Shown in pieces: positions 18,947 to 28,520 of a DNA stretch of 64,000 nucleotides. Each line of letters begins with the position of its first letter. The stretch's first letter is position 1. The notes under the pieces were generated by a model. It worked only from the letters and a program-made list of their open reading frames with translations. It ran no database searches and was not told the origin of the DNA. The DNA comes from Klebsiella michiganensis (lineage in GTDB: Bacteria; Pseudomonadota; Gammaproteobacteria; Enterobacterales; Enterobacteriaceae). The stretch spans positions 434,001-498,000 of the forward strand of contig NZ_PRDB01000001.1 of the NCBI RefSeq assembly GCF_002925905.1, in the 5' to 3' direction. A program made the translations under genes and the position numbers.

Positions 18947-20197
18947 ATGTCGCTGGCAAAAGCGTCTCTGTGGACCGCGGCGTCCACGCTGGTCAAAATC
19001 GGGGCCGGTCTGCTGGTGGTAAAACTGCTGGCCGTGTCGTTCGGCCCGGCTGGCGTGGGGCAGGCGGGTAACTTCCGCCAGCTGGTGACCGTGCTTGGCG
19101 TGCTGGCGGGGGCCGGGATATTCAACGGCGTCACGAAGCTGGTGGCGCAGCATCATGACGATCGCCGGCAGTTGAACAACGTCGTTGGCACCGCTTCAGC
19201 GATGGTACTCGGTTTCTCCACCCTGCTGGCGCTGATCTTCCTGCTGGCGGCCGCGCCAATAAGCCAGGGGCTATTCGGTCATCAACATTACCAGAATCTG
19301 GTACGGCTGGTGGCGCTGGTGCAGATGGGGATTGCCTGGGCGAATTTCCTGTTAGCGCTGATGAAAGGCTTTCGCGATGCGGCGGGTAATGCGCTGTCGC
19401 TTATCGCCGGGAGCCTGATTGGCGTGGCGGCGTACTATGCCTGCTACCGTTTTGGCGGCTATCAGGGCGCATTGCTGGGGCTGGCGCTGGTGCCGGCGCT
19501 GGTGGTGGTGCCGGCTGCTATCGTACTGTGGCGTCGCGGCAATATTCCGCTAAGCGCGCTGCGCCCGCGCTGGGACAACGGCCTGGCGGGGCAGCTGTCG
19601 AAATTTACCCTGATGGCGCTGATTACCTCGGTGACGCTGCCGGTCGCCTACGTGATGATGCGTAACCTGCTGGCGGCCCACTATGGCTGGGACGCGGTGG
19701 GGATCTGGCAAGGGGTGAGCAGCATCTCCGACGCCTATTTGCAGTTTATTACCGCGTCATTTAGCGTTTATCTTTTACCGACGCTGTCCCGTCTGACGGC
19801 GAAAGCGGATATCACCCGCGAGATTGGCAAATCGTTAAAATTTGTCCTCCCGGCGGTGGCGGCAGCGAGCTTAACGGTGTGGCTGCTGCGTGATTTCGCT
19901 ATCTGGCTACTTTTTTCCGACCGCTTTACGGCGATGCGCGATCTGTTTGCCTGGCAGCTGGTGGGCGATGTGTTAAAGGTCGGGGCTTATGTTTATGGCT
20001 ATCTGGTGATCGCCAAAGCCTCGCTGCGTTTTTATATTCTGACGGAAATCAGCCAGTTCACGCTGTTGACCGCATTCTCGCACTGGCTTATCCCGGCGCA
20101 CGGCGCAATCGGCGCGGCGCAGGCGTATATGGCTACCTATATTGTTTATTTCGCCCTCTGCAGCGGCGTGTTTTTACTTTGGCGTAAACGGGCATGA
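18947..20197 (+). CDS. wzxE: ECA lipid III flippase WzxE
   Basis: This 416-residue MOP-superfamily flippase has about 12 membrane helices and moves the lipid-linked ECA trisaccharide (lipid III) from the inner to the outer face of the cytoplasmic membrane. It starts [21 protein letters not shown] and contains [25 protein letters not shown] and [16 protein letters not shown], all like E. coli WzxE. It begins 1 nt after the wecE stop and overlaps wecF by 4 nt. Confidence 0.97.
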   Translation: MSLAKASLWTAASTLVKIGAGLLVVKLLAVSFGPAGVGQAGNFRQLVTVLGVLAGAGIFNGVTKLVAQHHDDRRQLNNVVGTASAMVLGFSTLLALIFLLAAAPISQGLFGHQHYQNLVRLVALVQMGIAWANFLLALMKGFRDAAGNALSLIAGSLIGVAAYYACYRFGGYQGALLGLALVPALVVVPAAIVLWRRGNIPLSALRPRWDNGLAGQLSKFTLMALITSVTLPVAYVMMRNLLAAHYGWDAVGIWQGVSSISDAYLQFITASFSVYLLPTLSRLTAKADITREIGKSLKFVLPAVAAASLTVWLLRDFAIWLLFSDRFTAMRDLFAWQLVGDVLKVGAYVYGYLVIAKASLRFYILTEISQFTLLTAFSHWLIPAHGAIGAAQAYMATYIVYFALCSGVFLLWRKRA

Positions 20198-21273
20198 CAG
20201 CACTGATACATGTACTGGGATCGGATATCCCGCACCACAACCAGACCGTGCTGCGGTTCTTTAATGATGAGCTGGCCGTGGATGACGAACAGGCTCGCCT
20301 GTTTATGGTCGTCGGTGATGCGACAGAAATTTCCGCCGCTTATCCCGCACTCTCCATTCGCTGCTATCCGGGGAAAAAGTCGCTGGCAAAGGCGGTTATC
20401 GCGCTGGCAAAGGCGAACCGGCAGCAGCGCTTTTTCTTTCACGGCCAGTTTAATACCGGCCTGTGGCTGGCGTTGCTCAGCGGCGGGATCCGCCCGGCGC
20501 AGTTTAACTGGCATATCTGGGGAGCGGATCTGTACGAGAACTCCGCCAGCCTGAAGTTTCGCCTGTTTTATCCCCTGCGGCGCCTGGCGCAGGGCCGGGT
20601 AGGTCGTGTGTTTGCGACCCGGGGCGATCTGAGCTGGTTCGCCGCCCGCCATTCTGGCGTAGCGGGAGAGCTGCTCTACTTTCCGACCCGCATGGATCCG
20701 GCGCTGAATTCGCTCGCCGATAGCGCACCGCGCGGCGACACGCTGACTATCCTGGTGGGTAATTCCGGCGACCGTAGCAACGAGCATATTGCGGCGCTGC
20801 GTGCGATTCGCCAGCAGTTTGGCGATACGGTTAACGTTGTCGTGCCGATGGGTTATCCGGCAAATAACGGCGACTACATCAACGAAGTCCGCGCGGCCGG
20901 CGCGGCGCTGTTCAGCCCGCAGCATTTCCAGGTATTGAGCGACAAGCTGGCGTTTGATGACTACCTTGCCCTGCTGCGCCGCTGCGATCTTGGCTACTTC
21001 CTGTTTGCCCGCCAGCAGGGTATCGGCACGCTGTGCCTGCTGATTCAGGCGGGGATCCCCTGCGTGCTGAACCGGGAGAATCCCTTCTGGCAGGATATGT
21101 CGGAGCAGCATATTCCGGTACTCTTTACCAGCGATACGCTGGACGTGAGCGTTGTGCGTGAAGCGCAGCGCCAGCTGGCTGGCGTGGATAAAAATCAAAT
21201 CGCCTTCTTCCGGCCGAATTACCTGACGGGCTGGCGACGAGCGTTGCGAATTGCTGCGGGGGTGGACGCATGA
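20194..21273 (+). CDS. wecF: TDP-Fuc4NAc:lipid II Fuc4NAc transferase WecF
   Basis: This 359-residue glycosyltransferase of the 4-alpha-L-fucosyltransferase family adds Fuc4NAc to lipid II (GlcNAc-ManNAcA-PP-undecaprenol) to make lipid III. It begins [27 protein letters not shown]; the middle contains [24 protein letters not shown] (nucleotide-sugar binding region) and [12 protein letters not shown]. It overlaps wzxE and wzyE by 4 nt each, so the three are tightly coupled. A 376-residue open frame on the opposite strand is a GC-bias shadow. Confidence 0.96.
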   Translation: MTALIHVLGSDIPHHNQTVLRFFNDELAVDDEQARLFMVVGDATEISAAYPALSIRCYPGKKSLAKAVIALAKANRQQRFFFHGQFNTGLWLALLSGGIRPAQFNWHIWGADLYENSASLKFRLFYPLRRLAQGRVGRVFATRGDLSWFAARHSGVAGELLYFPTRMDPALNSLADSAPRGDTLTILVGNSGDRSNEHIAALRAIRQQFGDTVNVVVPMGYPANNGDYINEVRAAGAALFSPQHFQVLSDKLAFDDYLALLRRCDLGYFLFARQQGIGTLCLLIQAGIPCVLNRENPFWQDMSEQHIPVLFTSDTLDVSVVREAQRQLAGVDKNQIAFFRPNYLTGWRRALRIAAGVDA

Positions 21274-22616
21274 CATTAATGCAATTTAGCGGGCTGCTGC
21301 TGGTCTGGCTGCTGTCGACGCTATTTATCGCCACCGCCACGTACTTTGAATTTCGTCGCGTACGCTTCAACTTCAACGTCTTTTTCTCGCTGCTGTATCT
21401 GCTGACGTTTTTCTTTGGCTTCCCGCTGACCAGTATTCTGGTGTTCCGCTTTGACGTCGCGGTCGCCCCGCCGGAAATTCTGCTGCAAACCCTGCTGGTT
21501 TCCGTCTGCTTTTATGCGGTTTATTACGTGACTTATAAAACGCGGCTACGGTCGGCGACGCACGGTCATCCGCATCGTCCGCTGTTTACGATGAATCGCG
21601 TGGAGACCCACCTCACCTGGGGCATTTTGCTGGGGCTGGCGCTGCTTTGCGTCGGCATCTTCTTTGCGCATAACGGCTTCCTGTTATTCAAGCTCAACTC
21701 CTACAGCCAGATCTTCTCCAGCGAAGTCTCCGGCGTGGCGCTAAAGCGCTTCTTCTACTTTTTCATCCCGGCAATGCTGGTGGTCTATTTTCTGCGTCAG
21801 GATTATAAAGCGTGGATATTCTTCCTTGTCAGCACCGTCGCCTTTGGCCTGCTGACCTACGCCATCGTTGGCGGCACCCGGGCGAATATCATTATCGCGT
21901 TTGCCATCTTCCTGTTTATCGGCATCATTCGCGGCTGGATTAGCCTGTGGATGCTGGCGGCGGCGGGCGTGCTGGGCATCGTCGGTATGTTCTGGCTGGC
22001 CCTGAAGCGCTATGGCATGAACGTCAGCGGCGATGAGGCGTTTTATACTTTCCTCTATCTGACCCGCGACACCTTCTCGCCGTGGGAGAATCTGGCCCTG
22101 CTGCTGCAAAATTACGACAAGATTGAGTTCCAGGGGCTGGCGCCAATCATCCGGGATTTTTACGTCTTTATCCCCAGCTGGTTGTGGCACGGTCGTCCGA
22201 CAATGGTGCTCAATACCGCGAACTATTTCACCTGGGAAGTATTGAATAATCATTCTGGTCTGGCGATTTCGCCGACCCTGATTGGCTCGCTGGTGGTGAT
22301 GGGCGGCGTCTGGTTCGTCCCGCTGGGCGCGGTGGCGGTTGGGCTGATTATTAAATGGTTTGACTGGCTGTACGAGCTTGGCAACCGGGAAACGAACCGC
22401 TATAAAGCGGCGATTCTGCACAGTTTCTGTTTTGGCGCTATCTTCAACATGATCGTGCTGGCGCGTGAAGGGCTGGATTCATTTGGCTCTCGCGTGGTTT
22501 TTTTCCTCGTTATCTTTGGGATCTGCCTGCTGGCGGCAAAACTGCTGTACTGGTTCCTGGATAGCGTGGGGCTGATTCACCGGCGGGCCAAACCGCTGAC
22601 GCAACCTCAAGTCTGA
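21270..22616 (+). CDS. wzyE: ECA polymerase WzyE
   Basis: This 448-residue polytopic membrane protein has about 11 spans and polymerises ECA trisaccharide repeats on the periplasmic face together with WzzE. It starts [19 protein letters not shown] and contains a periplasmic loop with [21 protein letters not shown], characteristic of the WzyE family (E. coli 450 residues). The start overlaps the wecF stop. The last 20 residues are polar and diverged. Confidence 0.96.
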   Translation: MTLMQFSGLLLVWLLSTLFIATATYFEFRRVRFNFNVFFSLLYLLTFFFGFPLTSILVFRFDVAVAPPEILLQTLLVSVCFYAVYYVTYKTRLRSATHGHPHRPLFTMNRVETHLTWGILLGLALLCVGIFFAHNGFLLFKLNSYSQIFSSEVSGVALKRFFYFFIPAMLVVYFLRQDYKAWIFFLVSTVAFGLLTYAIVGGTRANIIIAFAIFLFIGIIRGWISLWMLAAAGVLGIVGMFWLALKRYGMNVSGDEAFYTFLYLTRDTFSPWENLALLLQNYDKIEFQGLAPIIRDFYVFIPSWLWHGRPTMVLNTANYFTWEVLNNHSGLAISPTLIGSLVVMGGVWFVPLGAVAVGLIIKWFDWLYELGNRETNRYKAAILHSFCFGAIFNMIVLAREGLDSFGSRVVFFLVIFGICLLAAKLLYWFLDSVGLIHRRAKPLTQPQV

Positions 22617-22627
22617 TAAGGGTGTAC

Positions 22628-23368
22628 ATGACTGAGACCACATCCGCGCCGTTGTACCTGCTGAGAGGGCTACAACTCATTGGTTGGCGCGATATGCAAC
22701 ACGCTCTGGATTATCTGTACGCCGATGGTGAGATCCGCACGGGAACGCTGGTGGCGATTAATGCAGAGAAGATGCTGGCGGTAGAAGACAGCCCCGAAGT
22801 CCGGGCGCTGATTGAAGCGGCAGAATTCAAATACGCTGATGGCATCAGCGTAGTACGTTCATTACGTAAAAAATACCCTCAGGCTCAGGTCTCGCGCGTC
22901 GCCGGAGCCGATTTATGGGAAGCCCTGATGGCGCGCGCAGGCGCTCAGGGAACGCCGGTATTTCTGATCGGCGGCAAGCCCGAGGTGCTGGCGCAGACGG
23001 AGCAGCAGCTTCGCCAGCGCTGGAACGTGAATATCGTTGGAAGCCAGGATGGCTATTTTGCCGCTGACCAGCGTCAGGCGCTATTTGAGCGTATCCGCGA
23101 TAGCGGGGCGAAGATCGTCACGGTGGCGATGGGCTCGCCGCGTCAGGAGATCCTGATGCGCGACTGTCGGGACGTTTATCCGCAGGCGCTGTATATGGGC
23201 GTGGGCGGCACCTACGATGTTTTTACCGGCCACGTTCAGCGGGCGCCGAAGTTCTGGCAGGACCTGGGTCTGGAGTGGTTCTATCGCCTGGTTTCGCAGC
23301 CGAGCCGCATAAAAAGGCAGGCGCGCCTGCTGCGCTATTTACGCTGGCATTACACCGATAAGCTGTGA
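22628..23368 (+). CDS. wecG: UDP-ManNAcA transferase WecG
   Basis: This 246-residue WecG/TagA/CpsF-family glycosyltransferase adds ManNAcA to lipid I to give ECA lipid II. Visible: [33 protein letters not shown], the core [16 protein letters not shown] (about 69-84), [12 protein letters not shown], and the end [10 protein letters not shown] and [20 protein letters not shown] 22628 is preferred over the upstream GTG 22622 because AAGGG lies 6 nt upstream and the length then equals E. coli. It is the last gene of the ECA operon. Confidence 0.95.
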   Translation: MTETTSAPLYLLRGLQLIGWRDMQHALDYLYADGEIRTGTLVAINAEKMLAVEDSPEVRALIEAAEFKYADGISVVRSLRKKYPQAQVSRVAGADLWEALMARAGAQGTPVFLIGGKPEVLAQTEQQLRQRWNVNIVGSQDGYFAADQRQALFERIRDSGAKIVTVAMGSPRQEILMRDCRDVYPQALYMGVGGTYDVFTGHVQRAPKFWQDLGLEWFYRLVSQPSRIKRQARLLRYLRWHYTDKL

Positions 23369-23480
23369 CATTCCACTGCAAGCGGGCGGGTTTACCTGGG
23401 TATTCTGTGTAATGTCTTCACTCGCCTGATACTTTATTTGCCATTTCCCTCAAATTCATTAACCATTCGCATGCTTAAAA

Positions 23481-23504
23481 CGCGACGGTCAGTTTACCGT
23501 CGCG
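23481..23504. other. Perfect 9-bp hairpin between wecG and yifK
   Basis: CGCGACGGT at 23481-23489 and ACCGTCGCG at 23496-23504 form a perfect stem with a 6-nt loop. No T-run follows on the plus strand (CAGGCAGGG), so it is not a standard terminator. It lies in the 231-bp gap before yifK, which also holds the yifK promoter and leader. A 3'-end stabilising structure for the ECA mRNA or a yifK leader element are both possible. Confidence 0.5.
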
Positions 23505-23599
23505 CAGGCAGGGCTATTCATTCAATAAAAATAACCGGCATAGACACATCCCGGTTGGGATGCGCTTAAACCCGGAGCAGGGCAAACACAAGAGGCTAT

Positions 23600-24985
23600 A
23601 TGACTGAGAAAAAAGCGGAACTTCAGCGGGGACTGGAGGCGCGGCACATTGAGCTAATCGCTCTTGGTGGGACAATTGGCGTCGGGTTATTTATGGGCGC
23701 GGCCAGTACGCTGAAGTGGGCCGGACCTTCGGTTCTGCTGGCGTATATTATCGCCGGGCTCTTTGTCTTCTTCATCATGCGTTCGATGGGCGAAATGCTG
23801 TTCCTCGAACCGGTAACCGGATCGTTCGCCGTTTACGCACACCGCTATATGAGCCCATTTTTCGGCTATCTCACCGCCTGGTCCTACTGGTTTATGTGGA
23901 TGGCGGTCGGGATATCGGAGATTACGGCTATCGGGGTTTATGTGCAGTTCTGGTTCCCGGATATGGCGCAGTGGATACCGGCGCTGATTGCCGTCGGGCT
24001 GGTGGCGCTGGCGAACCTCGCGGCGGTACGGCTGTACGGCGAAATTGAATTCTGGTTTGCCATGATTAAGGTCACCACCATTATTGTGATGATCGTGGTG
24101 GGGCTGGGCGTTATTTTCTTTGGCTTTGGCAACGGCGGGCACGCCATTGGCTTTGGCAATCTGACCGAGCACGGTGGCTTCTTCGCCGGCGGCTGGAAGG
24201 GCTTCCTGACGGCGCTGTGCATCGTGGTCGCGTCTTATCAGGGCGTCGAGCTTATCGGGATTACCGCCGGTGAAGCGAAGAACCCGCAGGTTACGCTGCG
24301 TAGCGCGGTTGGCAAGGTACTGTGGCGAATCCTGATTTTCTATGTAGGGGCGATTTTTGTGATCGTCACTATTTTCCCGTGGGATCAAATTGGCTCCAAC
24401 GGCAGTCCGTTCGTACTGACCTTTGCCAAAATCGGCATCACCGCGGCGGCGGGCATTATTAACTTTGTGGTGCTCACGGCGGCGCTTTCCGGCTGTAACA
24501 GCGGTATGTACAGCTGCGGCCGCATGCTCTACGCGCTGGCAAAAAACCGTCAGCTGCCCGCGGCCATCGCCAAAGTCTCGCGCAACGGCGTGCCGTCAGC
24601 GGGCGTGGCGCTGTCGATCCTGATTCTGCTGGTCGGCTCGTGCCTGAACTACATTATCCCTAATCCACAGCGAGTTTTCGTCTACGTTTACAGCGCCAGC
24701 GTGCTGCCGGGGATGGTGCCGTGGTTTGTGATTCTGATTAGCCAGCTGCGTTTTCGTCTCGTGCATAAAGAAGCGATGGCCAGCCATCCGTTTCGCTCGC
24801 TGCTGTTCCCGTGGGCGAACTATTTGACCATGGCGTTCCTGATTTGCGTGCTGATAGGGATGGGATTTAACGACGATACGCGTATGTCGCTCTTTGTCGG
24901 AATGATTTTCCTCGCCGCCGTGACGCTTATTTATAAGGTATTTGGCCTTGGCCGACGCGGAAATGTTGATAATGTGGCGCAATAA
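23600..24985 (+). CDS. yifK: Amino acid permease YifK (threonine/serine transporter ThrP)
   Basis: This 461-residue APC-superfamily amino-acid permease has about 12 membrane helices. The signature [26 protein letters not shown] is at the N-terminus, [24 protein letters not shown] follows, and [16 protein letters not shown] and [20 protein letters not shown] are in the middle. It is almost identical to E. coli YifK, reported to import threonine and serine by proton symport (named ThrP). It lies between the ECA operon and the tRNA cluster, as in E. coli. AAGAGG precedes the ATG. Confidence 0.95.
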   Translation: MTEKKAELQRGLEARHIELIALGGTIGVGLFMGAASTLKWAGPSVLLAYIIAGLFVFFIMRSMGEMLFLEPVTGSFAVYAHRYMSPFFGYLTAWSYWFMWMAVGISEITAIGVYVQFWFPDMAQWIPALIAVGLVALANLAAVRLYGEIEFWFAMIKVTTIIVMIVVGLGVIFFGFGNGGHAIGFGNLTEHGGFFAGGWKGFLTALCIVVASYQGVELIGITAGEAKNPQVTLRSAVGKVLWRILIFYVGAIFVIVTIFPWDQIGSNGSPFVLTFAKIGITAAAGIINFVVLTAALSGCNSGMYSCGRMLYALAKNRQLPAAIAKVSRNGVPSAGVALSILILLVGSCLNYIIPNPQRVFVYVYSASVLPGMVPWFVILISQLRFRLVHKEAMASHPFRSLLFPWANYLTMAFLICVLIGMGFNDDTRMSLFVGMIFLAAVTLIYKVFGLGRRGNVDNVAQ

Positions 24986-25037
24986 GCAACAAAACGCACA
25001 AAGCATGAGCAAACAATAATTTTCTTTAAAAAGGCAC

Positions 25038-25066
25038 TAGACAGCGGGGTAGGAAGTCCGTATTAT
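25038..25066 (+). promoter_or_regulatory. Promoter of the argX-hisR-leuT-proM tRNA operon
   Basis: A TAGACA -35 (25038-25043) and a TATTAT -10 (25061-25066) are separated by exactly 17 bp, then a GC-rich discriminator (CCGACCCCG). This is the typical layout of a stringently controlled stable-RNA promoter, and the first tRNA begins at 25088. Confidence 0.8.
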
Positions 25067-25087
25067 CCGACCCCGCAACGGCGCTAA

Positions 25088-25164
<77 letters not shown>

Positions 25165-25218
25165 TTTACCCGGTGCTGGAGCTGCGGTGGTTTCAATACC
25201 GCGTAAAAGATTTGCAGT

Positions 25219-25295
25219 GGTGGCTATAGCTCAGTTGGTAGAGCCCTGGATTGTGATTCCAGTTGTCGTGGGTTCGAATCCCATTAGCCACCCCA
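25219..25295 (+). tRNA. hisR: tRNA-His (GTG)
   Basis: A 77-nt tRNA including the histidine-specific extra G at position -1 pairing with C73, anticodon loop ATTGTGAT (anticodon GTG), T loop GGTTCGAATCC and encoded CCA. It is identical to the remembered E. coli hisR. Confidence 0.98.
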
Positions 25296-25317
25296 TTATT
25301 TAGAAAGTTGTGATATT

Positions 25318-25403
25318 GCGAAGGTGGCGGAATTGGTAGACGCGCTAGCTTCAGGTGTTAGTGTTCTTACGGACGTGGGGGTTCAAGTCCCCCCCTCGCA
25401 CCA
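25318..25403 (+). tRNA. leuT: tRNA-Leu (CAG), 86 nt
   Basis: A class II tRNA with a long variable arm (GTGTTCTTACGGACG) and anticodon loop TTCAGGT (anticodon CAG), ending in CCA. It measures 86 nt, whereas E. coli tRNA1-Leu is 87 nt. The difference is a run of 7 rather than 8 C bases at the T-stem/acceptor junction, which leaves the 5-bp T stem or the 7-bp acceptor one base short. The variable stem also has a G-U pair where E. coli has G-C. Confidence 0.93.
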
Positions 25404-25448
25404 CGACTTTATAAAGAATTGAACTAAAAATTCAAAAAAGCAGTACAT

Positions 25449-25525
25449 CGGCGAGTAGCGCAGCTTGGTAGCGCAACTGGTTTGGGACCAGTGGGTCGGA
25501 GGTTCGAATCCTCTCTCGCCGACCA
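25449..25525 (+). tRNA. proM: tRNA-Pro (TGG)
   Basis: A 77-nt cloverleaf with acceptor CGGCGAG/CTCGCCG, anticodon loop TTTGGGA (anticodon TGG), T loop GGTTCGAATCC and encoded ACCA. It is the last gene of the tRNA operon and is followed directly by a terminator. Confidence 0.98.
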
Positions 25526-25531
25526 ATTTTG

Positions 25532-25560
25532 AACCCCGCTTCGGCGGGGTTTTTTGTTTT
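25532..25560 (+). terminator. Intrinsic terminator of the tRNA operon
   Basis: AACCCCGC (25532-25539), TTCG loop, GCGGGGTT (25544-25551), then TTTTGTTTT. The UUCG tetraloop stem and U-tract are textbook, starting 7 nt after proM. Confidence 0.95.
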
Positions 25561-25701
25561 CCGCTTTTGCAAAAACGTTCCTATCTCCCTGATATCGCAA
25601 AAAATATCTCGCTAATCAGCATGCGATTTATTGTCCAGAATAGTCCCAATTCCTTGTGCGGATAGATGCATTTTCTACCGATCCTGTGCGATAATAAACG
25701 G

Positions 25702-26037
25702 GTAGATGCTCATTCCATCTCTTATGTTCGCCTTAGTGCCTCATAAACTCAGGAATGATGCAGAGCCGTTTTACGGTGCTTATCGTCCACTGACAGATGT
25801 CGCATTTTATATGCTAAATCATTCATGATGTGTCGAGACGGCCAGCACGGGAATCCCCCGGAGCTTACAAAGGTAAGTGACTGGGGTGAGCGTGTGCAGC
25901 CAACGAAGAGACAGCGTGAAGGATGAAGCATATAGCCTCATCAAACACCATGGACACTACGTTGAGTGAAGCACCCAATTTGTTGTCAAACAGACCTGTT
26001 TTAACGCCTGCCCTGGTTTCAGAGCAGGCGTTTTTTT
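25702..26037 (+). ncRNA. glmZ: GlmZ small RNA interrupted by an ERIC element
   Basis: The sequence from GTAGATGCTCATTCC (25702) through CCACTGACAGATGTCGC (about 25803), and again from GCCTCATCAAACACC (25935) to the terminator, matches remembered E. coli GlmZ, the Hfq-binding RNA that activates glmS translation. A 127-bp ERIC lies between the two parts. Removing it with one TA leaves about 211 nt, close to the 207 nt of E. coli GlmZ. GATAAT at 25690-25695 puts the start at 25702; the -35 is weak. The 3' part with TTGTTGTC and ACAGACCTGTTTTAACG, where glmS pairing is expected, is intact, as is the terminator (AACGCCTGC / GCAGGCGTT, 26003-26032, then T7). The position between the tRNA cluster and hemY is that of E. 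coli glmZ. Confidence 0.9.
25808..25934. repeat. ERIC element inside glmZ
   Basis: A 127-bp imperfect palindrome counting the TA on each side. Inverted ends TATGCT (25810-25815) and AGCATA (25927-25932) are flanked by TA at 25808-25809 and 25933-25934, the duplication expected for ERIC insertion. The core contains GGAGCTTACA and GTAAGTGACTGGGGTGAGCG, matching the classical ERIC1R/ERIC2 primer sequences almost exactly. It is the least diverged ERIC in the window and would fold into a long hairpin within the GlmZ transcript. Confidence 0.93.
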
Positions 26038-26067
26038 CTTTTCAGGGATAGAGAAACGCTCAGGCGG

Positions 26068-26103
26068 GAAGAGAAGAGATTCTCGCCCCGATGGAGGCGA
26101 GAA
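26068..26103 (-). terminator. Intrinsic terminator of the hem operon (minus strand)
   Basis: On the minus strand TTCTCGCC (26103-26096) pairs with GGCGAGAA (26087-26080), an 8-bp stem 5 nt after the hemY stop. A pyrimidine-rich tract TCTCTTCTCTT follows. The U-tract is imperfect, so efficiency is uncertain. Confidence 0.7.
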
Positions 26104-26108
26104 GGGCA

Positions 26109-27305
26109 TTACTGCTGCGGGTTGTTTTGCAGGGTTAACAGCAGGCCGTCGCGACGCATCGTCGCCGCTTCTTCCGGCTGATGCAGGCGGTCAAGTGTAT
26201 CGGCCAGCCACGCGTAGTCAAACGCATCCGGGCGCTGCTTGAGCGCTGCGCGGAACGCGATGCTGGCTTCCTGCCACTCGCCGTGACGCATGAGCGATTG
26301 CCCCAGCGTACTCCACAGCAGCGGACGGTCGCCGACCGTTTTGATCTGCTGGCGCAGCACCTTTTCCAGCTGTTCCGGATTATTCGTTTTCAGCCGCGGG
26401 ATCGGCATCACCAGACGATCGTCGTAGTGCTTTTTCAGACCTTCGATAATAATCTGCTGCGCGGTATCATGGTCGTCGCTTTCGATAAGGCGATTAGCCA
26501 TTGCCACCTGTAGCGCCACCTGGCTGCGGGTTTTTCGGTTCTGGCTTTTCCACCAGTCGCGCAGACCTTCGCTGCCGCCGTCGGCCAGCGTTTTATCCAT
26601 CAGGCCAATCCACGCCAGCTGTTCCAGTTCGGCACGGTGCTCCTCATCGCTGACGTTGGCTTTCGCCATTGATGGAAGAATATCCAGCAGCGAATTCCAG
26701 GCGCCGGTACGAATGTAGGCCTGCTCGGCGAGGCGCAGGACCTCCGGATGACGCGGCGTGATCTCCAGCAGCTTGTCGATGCCGTGGCGGGCGGCGTGGT
26801 TTTCATTACGCGCCAGCTGCAGGCGTACGCGGGTGATTTCGACAGGTATCAGGTCGTCGCCGGCGAGCTCTGTCGCGCGCTCCAGATGCTGGTTGGCGCG
26901 GGCTTCATCGCCACGCTGCTGGGCGGCTTCTGCCGCCAGCAGGTAGTTCACAACGGGCTGCTCAGCGTGATCGGCATTTTTCGCCATCAGCTTCTCAACC
27001 TGCTGATAATCGCCCTCCGCCAGCTTCAGCAGCGCCTGCTCGGTTTGCTTACGCGCGCGGCGACGCTTGCGGCCCACGAACCAGCCGCGGGTATGCGCGC
27101 CGGTGCGGAAAATGCGCCGCAGCAGCCACTCAATGGCAAACAGCACCACCATGGTGAGGATCATGATGATCGCTAACCCGGTGACGCTGGTTTCAATGTT
27201 GTAATTATCGGTCTGGATCAGGACGTAGCCCTGATGACCCGCGATCATCGGACCGACCACGATCCCGGCAAGCAGCAGCGCGAAGAGTAAGAGAATTTTC
27301 AACAT
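26109..27305 (-). CDS. hemY: HemY, membrane TPR protein of the hem operon
   Basis: This 398-residue protein starts with two membrane segments (about 4-25 and 40-60; ILLLFALLLAGIVVG, then IIMILTMVVLFAIEWLLRR). They are followed by a basic stretch (GRKRRRARKQTEQALL) and a cytoplasmic tetratricopeptide-like helical region ending in a TPR-like GEWQEASIAFRAALKQRPDAFDYAWLADTL. It is the protoheme IX biogenesis protein HemY of enterobacteria, unrelated to the Bacillus protoporphyrinogen oxidase of that name; its biochemical role is not settled. It is the last gene of hemCDXY, 3 nt after hemX. Confidence 0.93.
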   Translation of the reverse strand: MLKILLLFALLLAGIVVGPMIAGHQGYVLIQTDNYNIETSVTGLAIIMILTMVVLFAIEWLLRRIFRTGAHTRGWFVGRKRRRARKQTEQALLKLAEGDYQQVEKLMAKNADHAEQPVVNYLLAAEAAQQRGDEARANQHLERATELAGDDLIPVEITRVRLQLARNENHAARHGIDKLLEITPRHPEVLRLAEQAYIRTGAWNSLLDILPSMAKANVSDEEHRAELEQLAWIGLMDKTLADGGSEGLRDWWKSQNRKTRSQVALQVAMANRLIESDDHDTAQQIIIEGLKKHYDDRLVMPIPRLKTNNPEQLEKVLRQQIKTVGDRPLLWSTLGQSLMRHGEWQEASIAFRAALKQRPDAFDYAWLADTLDRLHQPEEAATMRRDGLLLTLQNNPQQ

Positions 27306-27308
27306 GCG

Positions 27309-28499
27309 TTACTCTCCTTGTGGCGCAGGCGTTGGCGCGTGGGCAGCAGGTGCCGGCGCGGGAGCCGGGGCGCTGGCCTGGGTTTCAGCCGGCTGCGCCA
27401 TCAGATTACGTACCCGCGTTTGCATCAGTTTCTCAAGCAGCGCCTGGCTCTGCAGGCTCTCCGGTACGTTCATGGTGATGGTTTGCTGGCTGAGCTTATC
27501 CACGTCCTCAAGGAAGGCTTTGGTGGTGGCATCTTCAGTGTCGTAGTAAGCACGAACCCACGTCGAGACGTTATCCAGAGCCTGTTTGTAGGTTTCTTCC
27601 TGATGACGCGGAACCGCCTGCGCCGCGACCAGCAGACGGGAGCGGATGTTTTCGCGCAGATAAACGTCCTGGTTTGGCGCCAGCAGCGGCACGGCGGTCT
27701 CATCGCGGCGGCGAACGGTAATAAAGCTGTCCATAAAGTTCTGCCAGCTTTTTTGCAGGTTTACCCGCCACTCGCTAATGGAGCTGGATAGCTCATCGCT
27801 ATCGGAATCCATCGGGGTGTCATCGTCGTTGTTGTCCGCCAGGCGTAAATTATCGATCTGGTTGGCGAGCTGGTTCACTTTCAGAATGATGCCGTCGTAG
27901 TCGACCTGACTCACGGCGGAAAGCGAAGCAATATCGTCGGTAATGGCGCGACGGGCGGAAATCAGGCTCGGATCGTTCATATCGGCGAGGCTGGCATCAG
28001 CGCTTTTCAGCAGTGCGGCGGCGGTCGTCACGTCCTGATCGCTCCACAGCTTACGTCCGGCCAGTTTTACGAGGAAATCAGCCTGCGCGAGCAGCCAGGT
28101 TTTTGCATCGCTGCCGGAAATGACCGCGACCTTCTCCTGCACTTCTTCCAGCTTCTTCGCCAGAGAATCCTGCTGACGCTGCGCTTCCGTCAGCTGGTCG
28201 GCCTGCTGCTTGATGATGCCTTCAAGCTCGCTTTTTTGGCTCTCCTGCGCTTTTTGCAGCGCGGCGATCTGGCTGGATAGCCCGGCGCTGGCTTCGCTCT
28301 GGCGGGTTGCCTGAGTCTTCGTCAGACCATAAAGGCCTACGCCAGCGGCGAGGGCGATAGCGATAGCTATAGCGCTCAGGGCGAGGCTGGTTTTACTGCC
28401 GCCGTTTTTCTTTTCGACATTCTTCTCTGGCTGTGGCGTCGTTTCCACGGCCTCCCTGGTCTCTTCAACCACGGCGGATTGATTCTGTTGTTCCGTCAT
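27309..28499 (-). CDS. hemX: HemX, single-pass membrane protein of the hem operon
   Basis: This 396-residue protein has a short acidic/polar N-terminus, one membrane span ([22 protein letters not shown], about 40-62) and a long coiled coil ([20 protein letters not shown] through [11 protein letters not shown], about 75-125). A helical periplasmic domain follows ([43 protein letters not shown]), and the C-terminus is rich in proline and alanine. Start MTEQQNQS at 28499 is chosen by homology; the frame is open 12 nt further. Often annotated as a putative uroporphyrinogen methyltransferase, it lacks an obvious methyltransferase fold. It lies between hemD and hemY. Confidence 0.93.
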   Translation of the reverse strand: MTEQQNQSAVVEETREAVETTPQPEKNVEKKNGGSKTSLALSAIAIAIALAAGVGLYGLTKTQATRQSEASAGLSSQIAALQKAQESQKSELEGIIKQQADQLTEAQRQQDSLAKKLEEVQEKVAVISGSDAKTWLLAQADFLVKLAGRKLWSDQDVTTAAALLKSADASLADMNDPSLISARRAITDDIASLSAVSQVDYDGIILKVNQLANQIDNLRLADNNDDDTPMDSDSDELSSSISEWRVNLQKSWQNFMDSFITVRRRDETAVPLLAPNQDVYLRENIRSRLLVAAQAVPRHQEETYKQALDNVSTWVRAYYDTEDATTKAFLEDVDKLSQQTITMNVPESLQSQALLEKLMQTRVRNLMAQPAETQASAPAPAPAPAAHAPTPAPQGE

Positions 28500-28520
28500 T
28501 ATGGCTTCCAATGTTGAGAG

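Noticed and set aside
20146-21276. A 376-residue open frame on the minus strand opposite wecF
   Set aside because: It is antisense to a clearly recognised gene, has no family resemblance and an Arg/Gln/His-rich composition typical of GC-biased shadow frames.
25650-25701. Sigma-54 promoter for glmZ
   Set aside because: No GG-N10-GC pair sits at the right distance from the start. A GATAAT -10 fits a sigma-70 promoter instead, although its -35 is weak.
25538-25701. Protein-coding gene in the gap before glmZ (66-residue frame from 25465)
   Set aside because: It starts inside proM and runs over the tRNA terminator, so it is not a plausible gene.
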